Shown piece after piece: positions 8,130-15,654 of a DNA stretch of 41,400 nt. Below the pieces are notes generated by a model, which saw nothing but the letters and a program-made list of their open reading frames with translations, made no database searches and was not told where the DNA came from. The stretch comes from an uncultured Paracoccaceae bacterium (lineage in GTDB: Bacteria > Pseudomonadota > Alphaproteobacteria > Rhodobacterales > Rhodobacteraceae), in NCBI GenBank assembly GCA_937907485.1, contig CALESR010000033.1, forward strand, positions 1-41,400, written 5' to 3'. The translations under genes were made by a program, and so were the position numbers. Each line of letters begins with the position of its first letter. The first letter of the stretch is position 1.

Positions 8130-8880
8130 GGTTGCAGGTCTCGTGATCGTGGGGATGGTCGGGGTGGTCGGCGCCGTGGTCGTGGTGATGCTGATAGAGC
8201 GCCAGCGCACCGCCGGTGCCCAGCCCGAACAGCGCGCGATATTCCGGCGCGTTCGACACCACCGAGGGCGCCCCCTCGCAGCAGACATGGCCATTCAGAC
8301 AGACCACCCGATCGGAGGCGCTCATCACCACATGCAGGTCATGGCTGACACTCAGCACCGCGCAGCCCAACTCGCGGCGCACCTGTTCGATCAGCCGATA
8401 GAAGGCCGCGGTGCCGGGTTGATCGAGGCCCTTGGTTGGCTCGTCCAGCACCAGCACCTGCGGATTGCCCGCCAACGCCCGCGCCAACAGCACCCGCTGG
8501 AACTGCCCGCCCGAGAGCGTGGCCAAGGACCGCGCCTCCAGCCCTGGCGCACCGACGCGGGCCAGCAGCGTCGCCACCTGCGCCGGACTCAGGCGACGGT
8601 TCAGCCGCAGGAACCGCGCCACCGACAGCGGCAGATTGGCATCCAGATGCAACGCCTGTGGCACATACCCCACGCGCAATCCGGTTGCCCGGCTGACCGT
8701 GCCGGCTGTCGGCGCCACCATGCCCAAAAGTGCGCGCAGCAGCGTCGATTTGCCCGAACCATTCGGCCCGACAATGGTGACGATCTCGCCCGCCTGCAGG
8801 ATGAAATCGACGTGGCGCAGCACTGGCACGGCGGCGCCGTAAGCCACCGACAGCCCCTTGGCCTCGATCAGCGCGGTCAT
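8119..8880 (-). CDS. znuC: Zinc ABC transporter ATPase ZnuC with a histidine-rich tail
   Basis: The 253-residue ATPase has Walker A GPNGSGKST at 38-46, signature LSGGQFQRV from 122, Walker B VLVLDEPTKGLD at 142-153 and the switch histidine in SVSHDLHVV near 180. Residues 231-253 form a His/Asp-rich tail (ten histidines in 23 residues), a likely metal-binding segment seen in some ZnuC proteins. ATG 8880 overlaps the zur stop in an ATGA arrangement; the longer open frame is zur read in another frame. Member of the zur-znuC-znuB operon, expected to be repressed by Zur with zinc. Confidence 0.95.
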   Translation of the reverse strand: MTALIEAKGLSVAYGAAVPVLRHVDFILQAGEIVTIVGPNGSGKSTLLRALLGMVAPTAGTVSRATGLRVGYVPQALHLDANLPLSVARFLRLNRRLSPAQVATLLARVGAPGLEARSLATLSGGQFQRVLLARALAGNPQVLVLDEPTKGLDQPGTAAFYRLIEQVRRELGCAVLSVSHDLHVVMSASDRVVCLNGHVCCEGAPSVVSNAPEYRALFGLGTGGALALYQHHHDHGADHPDHPHDHETCNHDH

Positions 8881-9359
8881 GCCGAGACTGCCTTGCGGCA
8901 GGCGCCGCATTGGCCCAAAGCCTCGATCGCCACCCGCTCGACGCGAAAACCCAACGCCAATGCCCTTGCATCCAGCACCTGCCGCAGGGGATCGGCGGGC
9001 ATCTCGGCCACCGTCTTGCAATCTTCGCAGATCAGAAAGGCCGCGTGATGCGCCTGTCCGGGATGGGTGCAGGCGGTAAAGGCGTTCAGCCGCTGAATGC
9101 GATGCGCCAACCCGTTTTCCACCAGAAATTCCAGTGCCCGATAGGCAACCGGCGGCTGATGGCCGAACCCGTCCGCCGCCAGTCGGTCGAGCACCTCATA
9201 AGCCCCCATCGCACCGTGTCGCTCCAGAAGGATCTCCAGAGCGCGCCGGCGAACCGGGGTTAGCCGCAGGCCGCGCGCGTCGATCACCGCCTCGGCGTGG
9301 CGCATCGCATCGGTGATGCAATGGTGGTGGTCATGGGGTTCAAAGGCCTGAGCGGTCAT
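8877..9359 (-). CDS. zur: Zinc uptake regulator Zur (Fur family)
   Basis: A 160-residue Fur-family repressor. The winged-helix part spans about residues 20-90 (LRLTPVRRRALEILLERHG, then YEVLDRLAADGF and PPVAYRALEFLVENGLAHRI). The dimerisation part holds the structural zinc cysteines as two CxxC pairs, CEDC at 111-114 and CGAC at 151-154, and a HPGQAHHAAFLICEDC region typical of Zur. The N-terminus has a small His cluster (HDHHHC). It is the first gene of zur-znuC-znuB and its start is 24 bases from the Zur palindrome, so autoregulation is expected. Zur is favoured over Fur by the CxxC arrangement and the neighbours. Confidence 0.95.
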   Translation of the reverse strand: MTAQAFEPHDHHHCITDAMRHAEAVIDARGLRLTPVRRRALEILLERHGAMGAYEVLDRLAADGFGHQPPVAYRALEFLVENGLAHRIQRLNAFTACTHPGQAHHAAFLICEDCKTVAEMPADPLRQVLDARALALGFRVERVAIEALGQCGACRKAVSA

Positions 9360-9382
9360 GGCACCGGATGGGGTTGCGATGG

Positions 9383-9404
9383 GATATGTTATACTATAAC
9401 TATC
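9383..9404. promoter_or_regulatory. Zur operator between zur-znuCB and znuA
   Basis: The core GTTATACTATAAC at 9388-9400 is a perfect 13-base inverted repeat centred on C9394, flanked by GATA on the left and TATC on the right. It agrees with the AT-rich alphaproteobacterial Zur box (TGTTATANTATAAC core). It stands out in GC-rich DNA and lies 24 bases before the zur start and 46 bases before the znuA start, so one bound Zur dimer could repress both directions. A -10-like TATACT is embedded in the core. Confidence 0.88.
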
Positions 9405-9449
9405 TCAAGTATACAGCATTCCCCCGCCGTTCCAACCCCCGGACCCCCC

Positions 9450-10406
9450 ATGACCAGACTGCCCCTCGCCGTCCTTTTGCTGACCACTGCGCCGCTGGCC
9501 GCCGAAGTCCCCCGCGTCGTCGCGGATGTGCCGATCAACCACGCCCTTGCCGCGCTGGTGATGGGTGATCTGGGCGCGCCCGAGTTGCTGCTGGAACAAG
9601 GCGGAGACCCTCATCACGCGCAACTGCGCCCCAGCCAGGCACGCAGCGTGGCAACCGCCGATCTGGTGATCTGGACCGGCGCGGCGATGAGCCCCTGGAT
9701 GCAGAGCGTGGTCGAAACACTCGCCGCCGGGCGGGTGCTGGAACTGGCGAAAGTTCCGGGGCTGGTGACGCAGCCCTTCGCTGGCGCCATCAGGTTCGAG
9801 ATGGACGAAGACGGGCACAACGAGGCCGGCCATGACCATGAAGACCACGGGCACGACGACGATCACGAAGGCCACGCCGACGACAGTATCGACCCGCATC
9901 TGTGGCTGAACACCGCCAATGCGGCGCTGTGGCTGGGGGCAATCGCGGCGGACCTCTCGGCGCTGGACCCCGACAACGCCTTTGTCTATGCGACCAACGC
10001 CTCGGTTGCAGCGGGCAGCCTGGCGATGCTGGGTGCCGAACTGGCGCAGACCCTGCAACCTGCCCAGGGCGCCGGACTGGTGATGTATCACGATGCCTAT
10101 GGCTATTTCGCCAGCCAATTCGGCCTGACCATCCTCGGCACCATCGCCGATGGCGAGGCCGCCGACCCCGGCGCCGCCCGTATCACTGCCCTGCGGGCGC
10201 AACTGGCCGAGGCCGGCGCAACCTGCATTTTCCCGGAGGTGAATCACTCCGACGCCTTTGCCCGCGTGGTTGCCGAGGGCAGCGATCTGCGCATCGGCGC
10301 CGCACTCGATCCGGCCGGAGTGATGCTGACGCCGGGGCCGGACCTTTACGCGCAGGCGATGCGGCAGACCGCACAAGCGATTGCCGACTGCGTCAGCGGC
10401 CCTTGA
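9450..10406 (+). CDS. znuA: Zinc ABC transporter substrate-binding protein ZnuA
   Basis: A 318-residue periplasmic binding protein of the cluster A-I metal family. The signal peptide is MTRLPLAVLLLTTAPLAAE (cleavage near 19). Zinc ligands are recognisable: His55 in GGDPHHAQLRPS, His150 in DPHLWLN, His214 in YHDAYGYF and Asp287 in ALDPAGVM. A histidine/aspartate-rich loop (about 123-142) is typical of zinc rather than manganese receptors. ATG 9450 is chosen because it opens the signal peptide; oddly, the 20 bases before it are C-rich with no Shine-Dalgarno, so the message may be leader-poor or use another initiation mode. Divergent from zur, sharing the Zur operator. Confidence 0.95.
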   Translation: MTRLPLAVLLLTTAPLAAEVPRVVADVPINHALAALVMGDLGAPELLLEQGGDPHHAQLRPSQARSVATADLVIWTGAAMSPWMQSVVETLAAGRVLELAKVPGLVTQPFAGAIRFEMDEDGHNEAGHDHEDHGHDDDHEGHADDSIDPHLWLNTANAALWLGAIAADLSALDPDNAFVYATNASVAAGSLAMLGAELAQTLQPAQGAGLVMYHDAYGYFASQFGLTILGTIADGEAADPGAARITALRAQLAEAGATCIFPEVNHSDAFARVVAEGSDLRIGAALDPAGVMLTPGPDLYAQAMRQTAQAIADCVSGP

Positions 10407-10436
10407 CCGTCGCGCGGCCGCATGGCCCTTAGAGGC

Positions 10437-11102
10437 ATGTGCGGCCGCTTTGCCATCACCCTGCCCGACGATGCGATGGCGCAGCTCTTTGACGCTGCGC
10501 CCGCCAATGACCTGCCGCCGGTGCCACGCTTCAACATCTGCCCGACACAGCCGGTTGCGGTGGCAATCTCGGCCGAAGGGCGGCGGCGCTATGGGCCGAT
10601 GCGTTGGGGCTTCATCCCGCGCTGGTACAAGACCCCGACCGATGGCCCGCTGCTGTTTAACGCCCGCAGCGAAGGCATGGCCGAAAGACCTGCCTTTGCC
10701 GAGGCCGCCCGCAAACGCCGCTGCCTGATCCCCGCATCTGGGTTCTATGAATGGACAAAGGCGGGCGAAACCCGCCTGCCTTGGTTCATCACTCGCTGCG
10801 ACGGCGCGCCGATGGTCTTTGCCGGGATCTGGCAAGGTTGGCAGGGGCCGGAAGGAACACGGAATGCCTCGTGTGCCATCGTCACCACAGCCGCCTCTGG
10901 ATCAATGGCCGCGCTGCACGACCGCGTGCCGGTGATATTGGAGCCCGCCGACTGGCCGCTCTGGCTGGGTGAGGCGGGTCACGGCGCTGCGCGGTTGATG
11001 CGCGGGCCGGACGAAGGGGCGCTGGCGTTCCGGCGCGTCGGCATGGCCGTCAACTCGAACCGCGCCGAGGGGTCGGAGCTGATCGAGCCGATCGACTTGT
11101 AG
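10437..11102 (+). CDS. SOS-response-associated peptidase (YedK/HMCES family)
   Basis: A 221-residue SRAP-domain protein that crosslinks to abasic sites in single-stranded DNA. The start ATG 10437 is fixed by the obligate Cys2 (MCGRFAIT), which becomes the N-terminal nucleophile after Met removal. Other active-site residues are present: Asn75 in FNARSEG, Glu105 in SGFYEW and His161 in LHDRVPVIL. The protein ends in the conserved VNSNRAEGSELIEPI. It follows znuA by 30 bases on the same strand; a functional link to zinc uptake is not evident. Cytoplasmic DNA-damage protection is the family role. Confidence 0.92.
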   Translation: MCGRFAITLPDDAMAQLFDAAPANDLPPVPRFNICPTQPVAVAISAEGRRRYGPMRWGFIPRWYKTPTDGPLLFNARSEGMAERPAFAEAARKRRCLIPASGFYEWTKAGETRLPWFITRCDGAPMVFAGIWQGWQGPEGTRNASCAIVTTAASGSMAALHDRVPVILEPADWPLWLGEAGHGAARLMRGPDEGALAFRRVGMAVNSNRAEGSELIEPIDL

Positions 11103-11105
11103 GGC

Positions 11106-11139
11106 GGCGCCGTCGGCGGCATCGAGCCGCCTTGGCGCC
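11106..11139 (+). terminator. Hairpin just after the SRAP gene
   Basis: GGCGGC (11115-11120) pairs with GCCGCC (11126-11131) around an ATCGA loop, and outer GGCGCC copies at 11106-11111 and 11134-11139 extend the stem past a small interior loop. It begins four bases after the stop codon. There is no U-run, so it may be a processing or attenuation hairpin rather than a true intrinsic terminator. Confidence 0.35.
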
Positions 11140-11165
11140 GGTAGGGGCCAACCCCCACACCCCCG

Positions 11166-11225
11166 CCAAGGGGGGCACGCCCCCCTTTGGAAACCCCGTG
11201 GATATTTAAAGAGCAAAGAGAGAGG
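11166..11225. repeat. Rhodobacterales-type intergenic hairpin repeat
   Basis: CCAAGGGGGG at 11166-11175 pairs with CCCCCCTTTGG at 11180-11190 across a CACG loop, with one bulged T. It is followed by a conserved-looking tail, GGATATTT at 11200-11207, then GAGCAAAGAGAGAGG to 11225. From general knowledge, hairpins ending in GGATATTT/GAGTATTT plus an AGCAAAGA or CAAGAAGAAG tail recur in many intergenic regions of this order. Only one copy is present in this window. It sits between convergent genes and may terminate transcription from either side. Confidence 0.55.
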
Positions 11226-11226
11226 G

Positions 11227-12222
11227 TTACGGCTGGCTCAGCGTTCCGCCACCGACCGGGGCGGCAACACCGGTGGTGCCGGGCGCTGTGGTCGGCAGGC
11301 CGCGGCGCACCCGCATGGCCAGAAAGGCGATGGCCTGCGCAGCGGTGACCGCGCCGTCAAGCCCGTGGTCCTCGAACGGTTCGGGCGTCAGGTCGCAGCC
11401 TGCGGCGATCATCGCCAGCAGCGCGGCATGGGTGCGGCCGGGGCCAGTGACCAGCAGATGTCGCGGAGGTTCAGGGAAATGCTCGAAGGACAGCGAAATC
11501 CCGGTGGCGATCAGGGCCAGATGGGTCGCGCGCCGATCGGCGGCGGACAGGGCGCCAAGCTCCGGCAAGGCGGAGGGATCGAAGAGTTTCGGGGGCATCC
11601 GGCGAAAAAACTCGGCCGCCGCGAAGGTTTCAAGGACGGCCGCATCCGGGGTGCCCAGCGGGCCGGCGGAAGGCATCAGGCCGGGGCCCGGCTCAAACGC
11701 CAGACAGGCGGCTTCGGGCGCGGCATGACGCGGGTCGCACCAGGTCAGGCTGGTGACGGCGCCCAGATCGAGGATCAGCACCGGAGCGGTCAGACCAAGG
11801 TGGCGGGTCAGCGCGTGGTGAAAAAACGCTGCCAAGGGCTGCCCGAGGCCACCAAAGCGCTGGTCGGCACCGGCAAAATCCCAGACCACCGGGCAATCAA
11901 GCCCCTGCGCCAGCACCTGCCCCGAGCCGAGCGGATCCACCGGTCGCCCAAGGGCATCGCGCCCGCGGTTCGGCCCGGCAAAGCCGATCAGGTCAACAGG
12001 CCCCAGAGCGGCCGCCGCCTCGGCATGCGCCAGTTCAACCATCGCAGCCCCCTCGGCCGGGTCATCGAGAAGGCTCCGCTCGGCCGCGGTGAAGGCGCGA
12101 AAGGTGGCGGGGCCGAACTCGGCCACGGTCTGCCCGTCGGTCAAGATCACGGCCGCCTCGACCCCGTCGAGGTCCGGCCGCGTCGAGGTTCCCAGAACGC
12201 GCTGCATCCCCGGCTTCAACAT
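11227..12222 (-). CDS. AnmK-like protein with degenerate catalytic motifs
   Basis: The 331-residue product is recognisably an anhydro-N-acetylmuramic acid kinase relative: VVWDFAGADQRFGGLGQPLAAFFHHAL, VLILDLGAVTSLTW, the AQAIAFLAMRVRRGLP segment and the end PGTTGVAAPVGGGTL. Divergence from tyrS is the usual anmK context in this order. However, the phosphate-binding MSGTSxDG motif is replaced by VLGTSTRPDLDGVEAAV, the GFHGQT motif by GFAGPNRG, and the catalytic DTGPGN motif by EPGPGL, so the catalytic Asp is Glu. The usual length is about 365-375, so it is also short. ATG 12222 has AAAAGGAAAAG upstream. True anmK recycles cell-wall anhydroMurNAc; activity here is doubtful. Confidence 0.78.
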   Translation of the reverse strand: MLKPGMQRVLGTSTRPDLDGVEAAVILTDGQTVAEFGPATFRAFTAAERSLLDDPAEGAAMVELAHAEAAAALGPVDLIGFAGPNRGRDALGRPVDPLGSGQVLAQGLDCPVVWDFAGADQRFGGLGQPLAAFFHHALTRHLGLTAPVLILDLGAVTSLTWCDPRHAAPEAACLAFEPGPGLMPSAGPLGTPDAAVLETFAAAEFFRRMPPKLFDPSALPELGALSAADRRATHLALIATGISLSFEHFPEPPRHLLVTGPGRTHAALLAMIAAGCDLTPEPFEDHGLDGAVTAAQAIAFLAMRVRRGLPTTAPGTTGVAAPVGGGTLSQP

Positions 12223-12285
12223 GGCTTTTCCTTTTGTCGCCCTTCGGTCTATAGACAGCCGACCGGCGGGCCGAGGACAAGCGAA

Positions 12286-13536
12286 ATGAACCACACTCCC
12301 AAATCCGACTTTCTGCGCATCATCATCGAGCGCGGCTTTCTGGCCGACTGCACCGACCTGCAGGCACTGGATGAGCAGCTGCTGAACGGGGTGGTTCCGG
12401 CCTATATCGGGTATGACGCCACAGCGCAGTCGCTGCATGTGGGGCATCTGCTGAACATCATGCTGTTGCGCTGGCTGCAGAAAACCGGGCACAAGCCGAT
12501 CACCCTGATGGGCGGCGGCACCACCAAGGTGGGCGATCCCAGCTTTCGCAGCGAGGAGCGCCCGCTGCTGACCCCGGCGGCCATCGACGCCAATATCGCC
12601 AGCATGAAGACGGTTTTCGCCAAGTACCTGCGCTATGGCGACGCGCCGGCGGATGCGATCATGCTCAACAACGCCGAGTGGCTGGATGCGTTGAATTATC
12701 TCGAATTCCTGCGCGATATCGGGCGGCATTTCAGCGTCAACCGCATGTTGTCGTTTGAATCGGTCAAGTCGCGCATCGACCGCGAACAGTCGCTGTCCTT
12801 CCTCGAATTCAACTACATGATCCTGCAAGCCTATGATTTTCTTGAGCTTCGTCGGCGCTATGGCTGCATGTTGCAGATGGGGGGCTCGGATCAATGGGGG
12901 AATATCGTCAATGGCATTGACCTAACGCGCCGGGTGATCGACGCGCAGATCTTTGGCCTGACGACGCCGCTGCTGACCACATCGGACGGCCGCAAGATGG
13001 GCAAATCGCAGGGCGGCGCGGTCTGGCTGAACGCCGACCTGCTCAGCCCCTATGAATTCTGGCAGTTCTGGCGCAATACGACCGACGCCGATGTCGGGCG
13101 ATTCCTCAAGCTTTACACTGAGTTGCCGGTTGAGGAATGTGATCGGCTTGCCGCACTGGGCGGCGCCGAGATCAACAGCGCCAAGGTTGTGCTGGCCAAT
13201 GAGGTCACCGCGTTGTGCCATGGCATCGAGGCCGCAAGCGCCGCCGAGGCCACGGCCCGCGCGGTTTTCGAGCAGGGCGGTCTGGGCGAGGATCTGCCGA
13301 CGCTCGCGCTGAGCGCCGACGAGGCCGCCGAGGGCGTGTCCATCGTGCAGCTTCTCGTGCGCACAGGGCTGGCAAAATCGGGCAAGGACGCCAAGCGGCT
13401 GATCGCCGAGGGGGGCGCGAGGCTGAACGACGCGGCGCTGACGGATGCCGGGTTGGTGATCCGGGCGAGCGAGTTGTCAGCTCCTATCAAGCTGACGGCG
13501 GGGCGCAAGAGGCATGCCTTGGTGACGCTGGAATGA
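12286..13536 (+). CDS. tyrS: Tyrosyl-tRNA synthetase
   Basis: A 416-residue class I aminoacyl-tRNA synthetase that charges tRNA-Tyr. The Rossmann fold has the HIGH motif as HVGH (residues 51-54) after the tyrosine-pocket sequence VVPAYIGYDATAQSL, and the KMSKS loop as KMGKS starting at residue 237. QMGGSDQWGNIVNGIDL recognises tyrosine. An S4 RNA-binding domain lies at the C-terminus (about 350-416: VRTGLAKSGKDAKRLIAEGG). ATG 12286 has GAGGA about ten bases upstream; the frame is open far upstream antisense to the AnmK-like gene, which is not coding. A strong terminator follows at 13564. Confidence 0.97.
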   Translation: MNHTPKSDFLRIIIERGFLADCTDLQALDEQLLNGVVPAYIGYDATAQSLHVGHLLNIMLLRWLQKTGHKPITLMGGGTTKVGDPSFRSEERPLLTPAAIDANIASMKTVFAKYLRYGDAPADAIMLNNAEWLDALNYLEFLRDIGRHFSVNRMLSFESVKSRIDREQSLSFLEFNYMILQAYDFLELRRRYGCMLQMGGSDQWGNIVNGIDLTRRVIDAQIFGLTTPLLTTSDGRKMGKSQGGAVWLNADLLSPYEFWQFWRNTTDADVGRFLKLYTELPVEECDRLAALGGAEINSAKVVLANEVTALCHGIEAASAAEATARAVFEQGGLGEDLPTLALSADEAAEGVSIVQLLVRTGLAKSGKDAKRLIAEGGARLNDAALTDAGLVIRASELSAPIKLTAGRKRHALVTLE

Positions 13537-13563
13537 ATGCCTGACATTTTATGTCTGACTTTT

Positions 13564-13602
13564 AAAGCGCCTGCATTTCTTATTGAAAAGCAGGCGCTTT
13601 TT
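13564..13602 (+). terminator. Intrinsic terminator after tyrS
   Basis: AAAGCGCCTGC at 13564-13574 and GCAGGCGCTTT at 13590-13600 form a perfect 11-base-pair stem with a 15-base loop, followed by more T. The A and T ends make it usable on both strands. It lies 27 bases after the tyrS stop and about 87 bases past the stop of the convergent regulator gene. Confidence 0.85.
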
Positions 13603-13688
13603 CAATTCAAGGTCAGAAACGTCATGACGTTATCCCCCGCCAGACCGCAACGGCGTGAGTGTGACGAACCGCCGTCCTAGCTTAAATG

Positions 13689-14666
13689 TCAGTCATTCAA
13701 GCGACTGCGCAAGGCCCGTGGCGGCTCGCCAAACCGCCGCCGGAACGCCCGCGAGAACCCAGAGCGGTCGGCAAAGCCGCAGCGCAGGCCGACGTCTTGA
13801 ACCGGATGCGTGGTGTCGGCCAGCATCCTCCTTGCCGCCTGCAACCGCAGTTCCAGATAGGCGGCCCCCGGCCCCTGCCCCAGCCCGGCCTGAAACAACT
13901 GCTCCAGTCGCCGCACACCGATCCCCTGCGCACGCGCAATGGCGTCCAGAGGCCAAGGCTCGTCGAGATGCTGGCTCATCAAGGTCAGTGCTTCAGAGAG
14001 GCGCGGGTTGCGCGCGCCCGGCAACAGACCGGGCCGCTGCGGACGCGTGCCATCGGCGCGCGCATCATACAAAAAGGAATCCGCCACCTGCCCCGCCACA
14101 GCAGCCCCACAGCGCGCCGAAATCAGGTGCAGCATCAGGTCGGCAGCAGGCACGGCGCCGCCAGCGGTAAAGCGGTTGCCGGACAGCACAAATCGGTCCG
14201 GGACCACCTCGATGGCAGGGTAAGCCGTTGCAAAGTCTTCCAGATCTTCCCAATGAACCGTCGCTCGGTGCCCGTTCAACAACCCCGCGCGCGCCATGAT
14301 CCAAGGGCCGGCATCGACCCCACCAATCGCCTGAAACCGCCCGGCAATGCGCCGCAGCCGCGCGATCAGCGTGCGCCCCGCCACCTCGGCCTGATTGTAG
14401 CCCGCGATGACAATCAACACATCGGCGCCCTCAGCGGCGGCCAAACCACCGCGACTGGGCAGTTCGATGCCGCAGGTCAACGGTGCGGGGCCGCCATCTG
14501 GTGTGACCACGCGCCAACGGAAGCCTTCGCGGCCCAACTGCCGATTGGCATTGCGCAACGGGTCGAGCACCGAGGCGACCTCGAGAATCGAGGCACGCGG
14601 CAACACCAGAACCGCAATATCGAGCGGCTGCACGGCTGCGCCGAAAATGGTTTCGCTTTTCGCCAT
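13689..14666 (-). CDS. cdhR: GlxA/CdhR-type AraC-family transcriptional regulator
   Basis: A 325-residue regulator with an N-terminal DJ-1/PfpI (GATase1-like) sensing domain (about residues 15-180: DIAVLVLPRASILEVASVLDPLR, DVLIVIAGYNQ, AIGGVDAGPWIMARAGLLNG) and a C-terminal AraC double helix-turn-helix (about 220-320: PWPLDAIARAQGIGVRRLEQLF and VGLRCGFADRSGFSRAFRRRFG). This is the architecture of CdhR, the carnitine-responsive activator in Pseudomonas, and it is divergent from the carnitine operon across about 70 bases. ATG 14666 has AAGGGA just upstream; a TTG at 14687 in frame is less likely. Expected to activate the operon with carnitine or a derivative as ligand; the ligand is inferred from context. 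Confidence 0.85.
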   Translation of the reverse strand: MAKSETIFGAAVQPLDIAVLVLPRASILEVASVLDPLRNANRQLGREGFRWRVVTPDGGPAPLTCGIELPSRGGLAAAEGADVLIVIAGYNQAEVAGRTLIARLRRIAGRFQAIGGVDAGPWIMARAGLLNGHRATVHWEDLEDFATAYPAIEVVPDRFVLSGNRFTAGGAVPAADLMLHLISARCGAAVAGQVADSFLYDARADGTRPQRPGLLPGARNPRLSEALTLMSQHLDEPWPLDAIARAQGIGVRRLEQLFQAGLGQGPGAAYLELRLQAARRMLADTTHPVQDVGLRCGFADRSGFSRAFRRRFGEPPRALRSRLND

Positions 14667-14735
14667 ATTCCCTTCGTAATTCGCCAACTGAGCTGACGCA
14701 AGCCTGCTAGCCTGCGGTCAACGAGGGAGAACACC

Positions 14736-15650
14736 ATGCCATTGACAATGAATCGCGAGGTTTTCATCACCTGCGCCGTAACCGGCTCAGGCGGAACGCA
14801 GGACCGCAGCCCACATGTGCCGCGCAGCCCCGCGCAGATCGCTGCCAGCGCCATTGACGCGGCCAAGGCCGGCGCTGCCGTGGTGCATTGCCATGTGCGC
14901 GACCCAGACAGCGGCAAACCCTCGCGCGACCCGGCGCTTTACCGCGAAGTCACTGAACGCATTCGCGATTCCGGCACAGATGTCGTGCTGAACCTGACCG
15001 CCGGGATGGGCGGCGATCTGCTGTTCGACGGCACCGAATCCATGCACCGGATGAGCCAGCGCAGCGACATGGCTGGCGCCGAAGAGCGCGTCGCCCATGT
15101 CGTCGACTGCCGCCCAGAGATCTGCACGCTGGATTGCGGCACGATGAATTTCGCCGAGGCCGATTATGTCATGGTCAACACGCCGGGCCTGCTGCGCGAC
15201 ATGGCGCAGCGCATGACCGACAGCGGCGTCCAGATCGAGATCGAGGCTTTTGACACCGGACATCTGTGGTTTGCCAAGCAGTTGGTGGCCGAAGGCATCA
15301 TCCGCGACCCGGTGCTGGTGCAACTGTGCATGGGGGTTCCGTGGGGGGCGCCGGACGATCTGAACACCTTTCTGGCGATGGTGAACAATGTGCCGCAGGG
15401 CTGGCATTGGTCGGGCTTTGCGCTGGGACGCCACCAGATGCCCTATGTTGCGGCGGCGGTTCTGGCGGGCGGCAACGTCCGGGTGGGTCTGGAAGACAAC
15501 CTTTGGCTGGATCGCGGTGTGCTGGCGACAAACGCGCAACTGGTTGAAAAGGCTGTTGGACTTATCGAAGGCATGGGTTCGCGCGTGATCGGGCCCGACG
15601 AAGTGCGCGCCCGCCTGAAGCTGGAAAAACGCGCGCCCAAAGGGAGGTAA
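14736..15650 (+). CDS. cdhC: 3-dehydrocarnitine cleavage enzyme (BKACE family)
   Basis: A 304-residue TIM-barrel enzyme of the beta-keto acid cleavage (BKACE, DUF849) family. The zinc site HCHVRD gives His51 and His53, and a GLEDNLW motif near residue 253 gives the glutamate ligand. NLTAGMG and the MGVPWGAPDD segment are family-typical. It is followed by carnitine dehydrogenase, so the substrate should be 3-dehydrocarnitine: with acetyl-CoA it yields betainyl-CoA and acetoacetate. ATG 14736 follows GAGGGAG. First gene of a five-gene plus-strand operon; only 4 bases separate it from the next gene. The family also contains enzymes for other keto acids, so the assignment rests on context. Confidence 0.9.
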   Translation: MPLTMNREVFITCAVTGSGGTQDRSPHVPRSPAQIAASAIDAAKAGAAVVHCHVRDPDSGKPSRDPALYREVTERIRDSGTDVVLNLTAGMGGDLLFDGTESMHRMSQRSDMAGAEERVAHVVDCRPEICTLDCGTMNFAEADYVMVNTPGLLRDMAQRMTDSGVQIEIEAFDTGHLWFAKQLVAEGIIRDPVLVQLCMGVPWGAPDDLNTFLAMVNNVPQGWHWSGFALGRHQMPYVAAAVLAGGNVRVGLEDNLWLDRGVLATNAQLVEKAVGLIEGMGSRVIGPDEVRARLKLEKRAPKGR

Positions 15651-15654
15651 GGTC

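Noticed and set aside
12223..12894. N-terminal extension of the AnmK-like frame through the tyrS region
   Set aside because: It is antisense to tyrS and shows no family sequence; ATG 12222 has a ribosome-binding site and fits the family start.
13618..13631. AACGTCATGACGTT, a perfect 14-base palindrome between tyrS and the regulator
   Set aside because: A 14-base perfect palindrome is expected a few times by chance in 41 kb, and the site is at the 3' ends of two convergent genes where an operator is unlikely.
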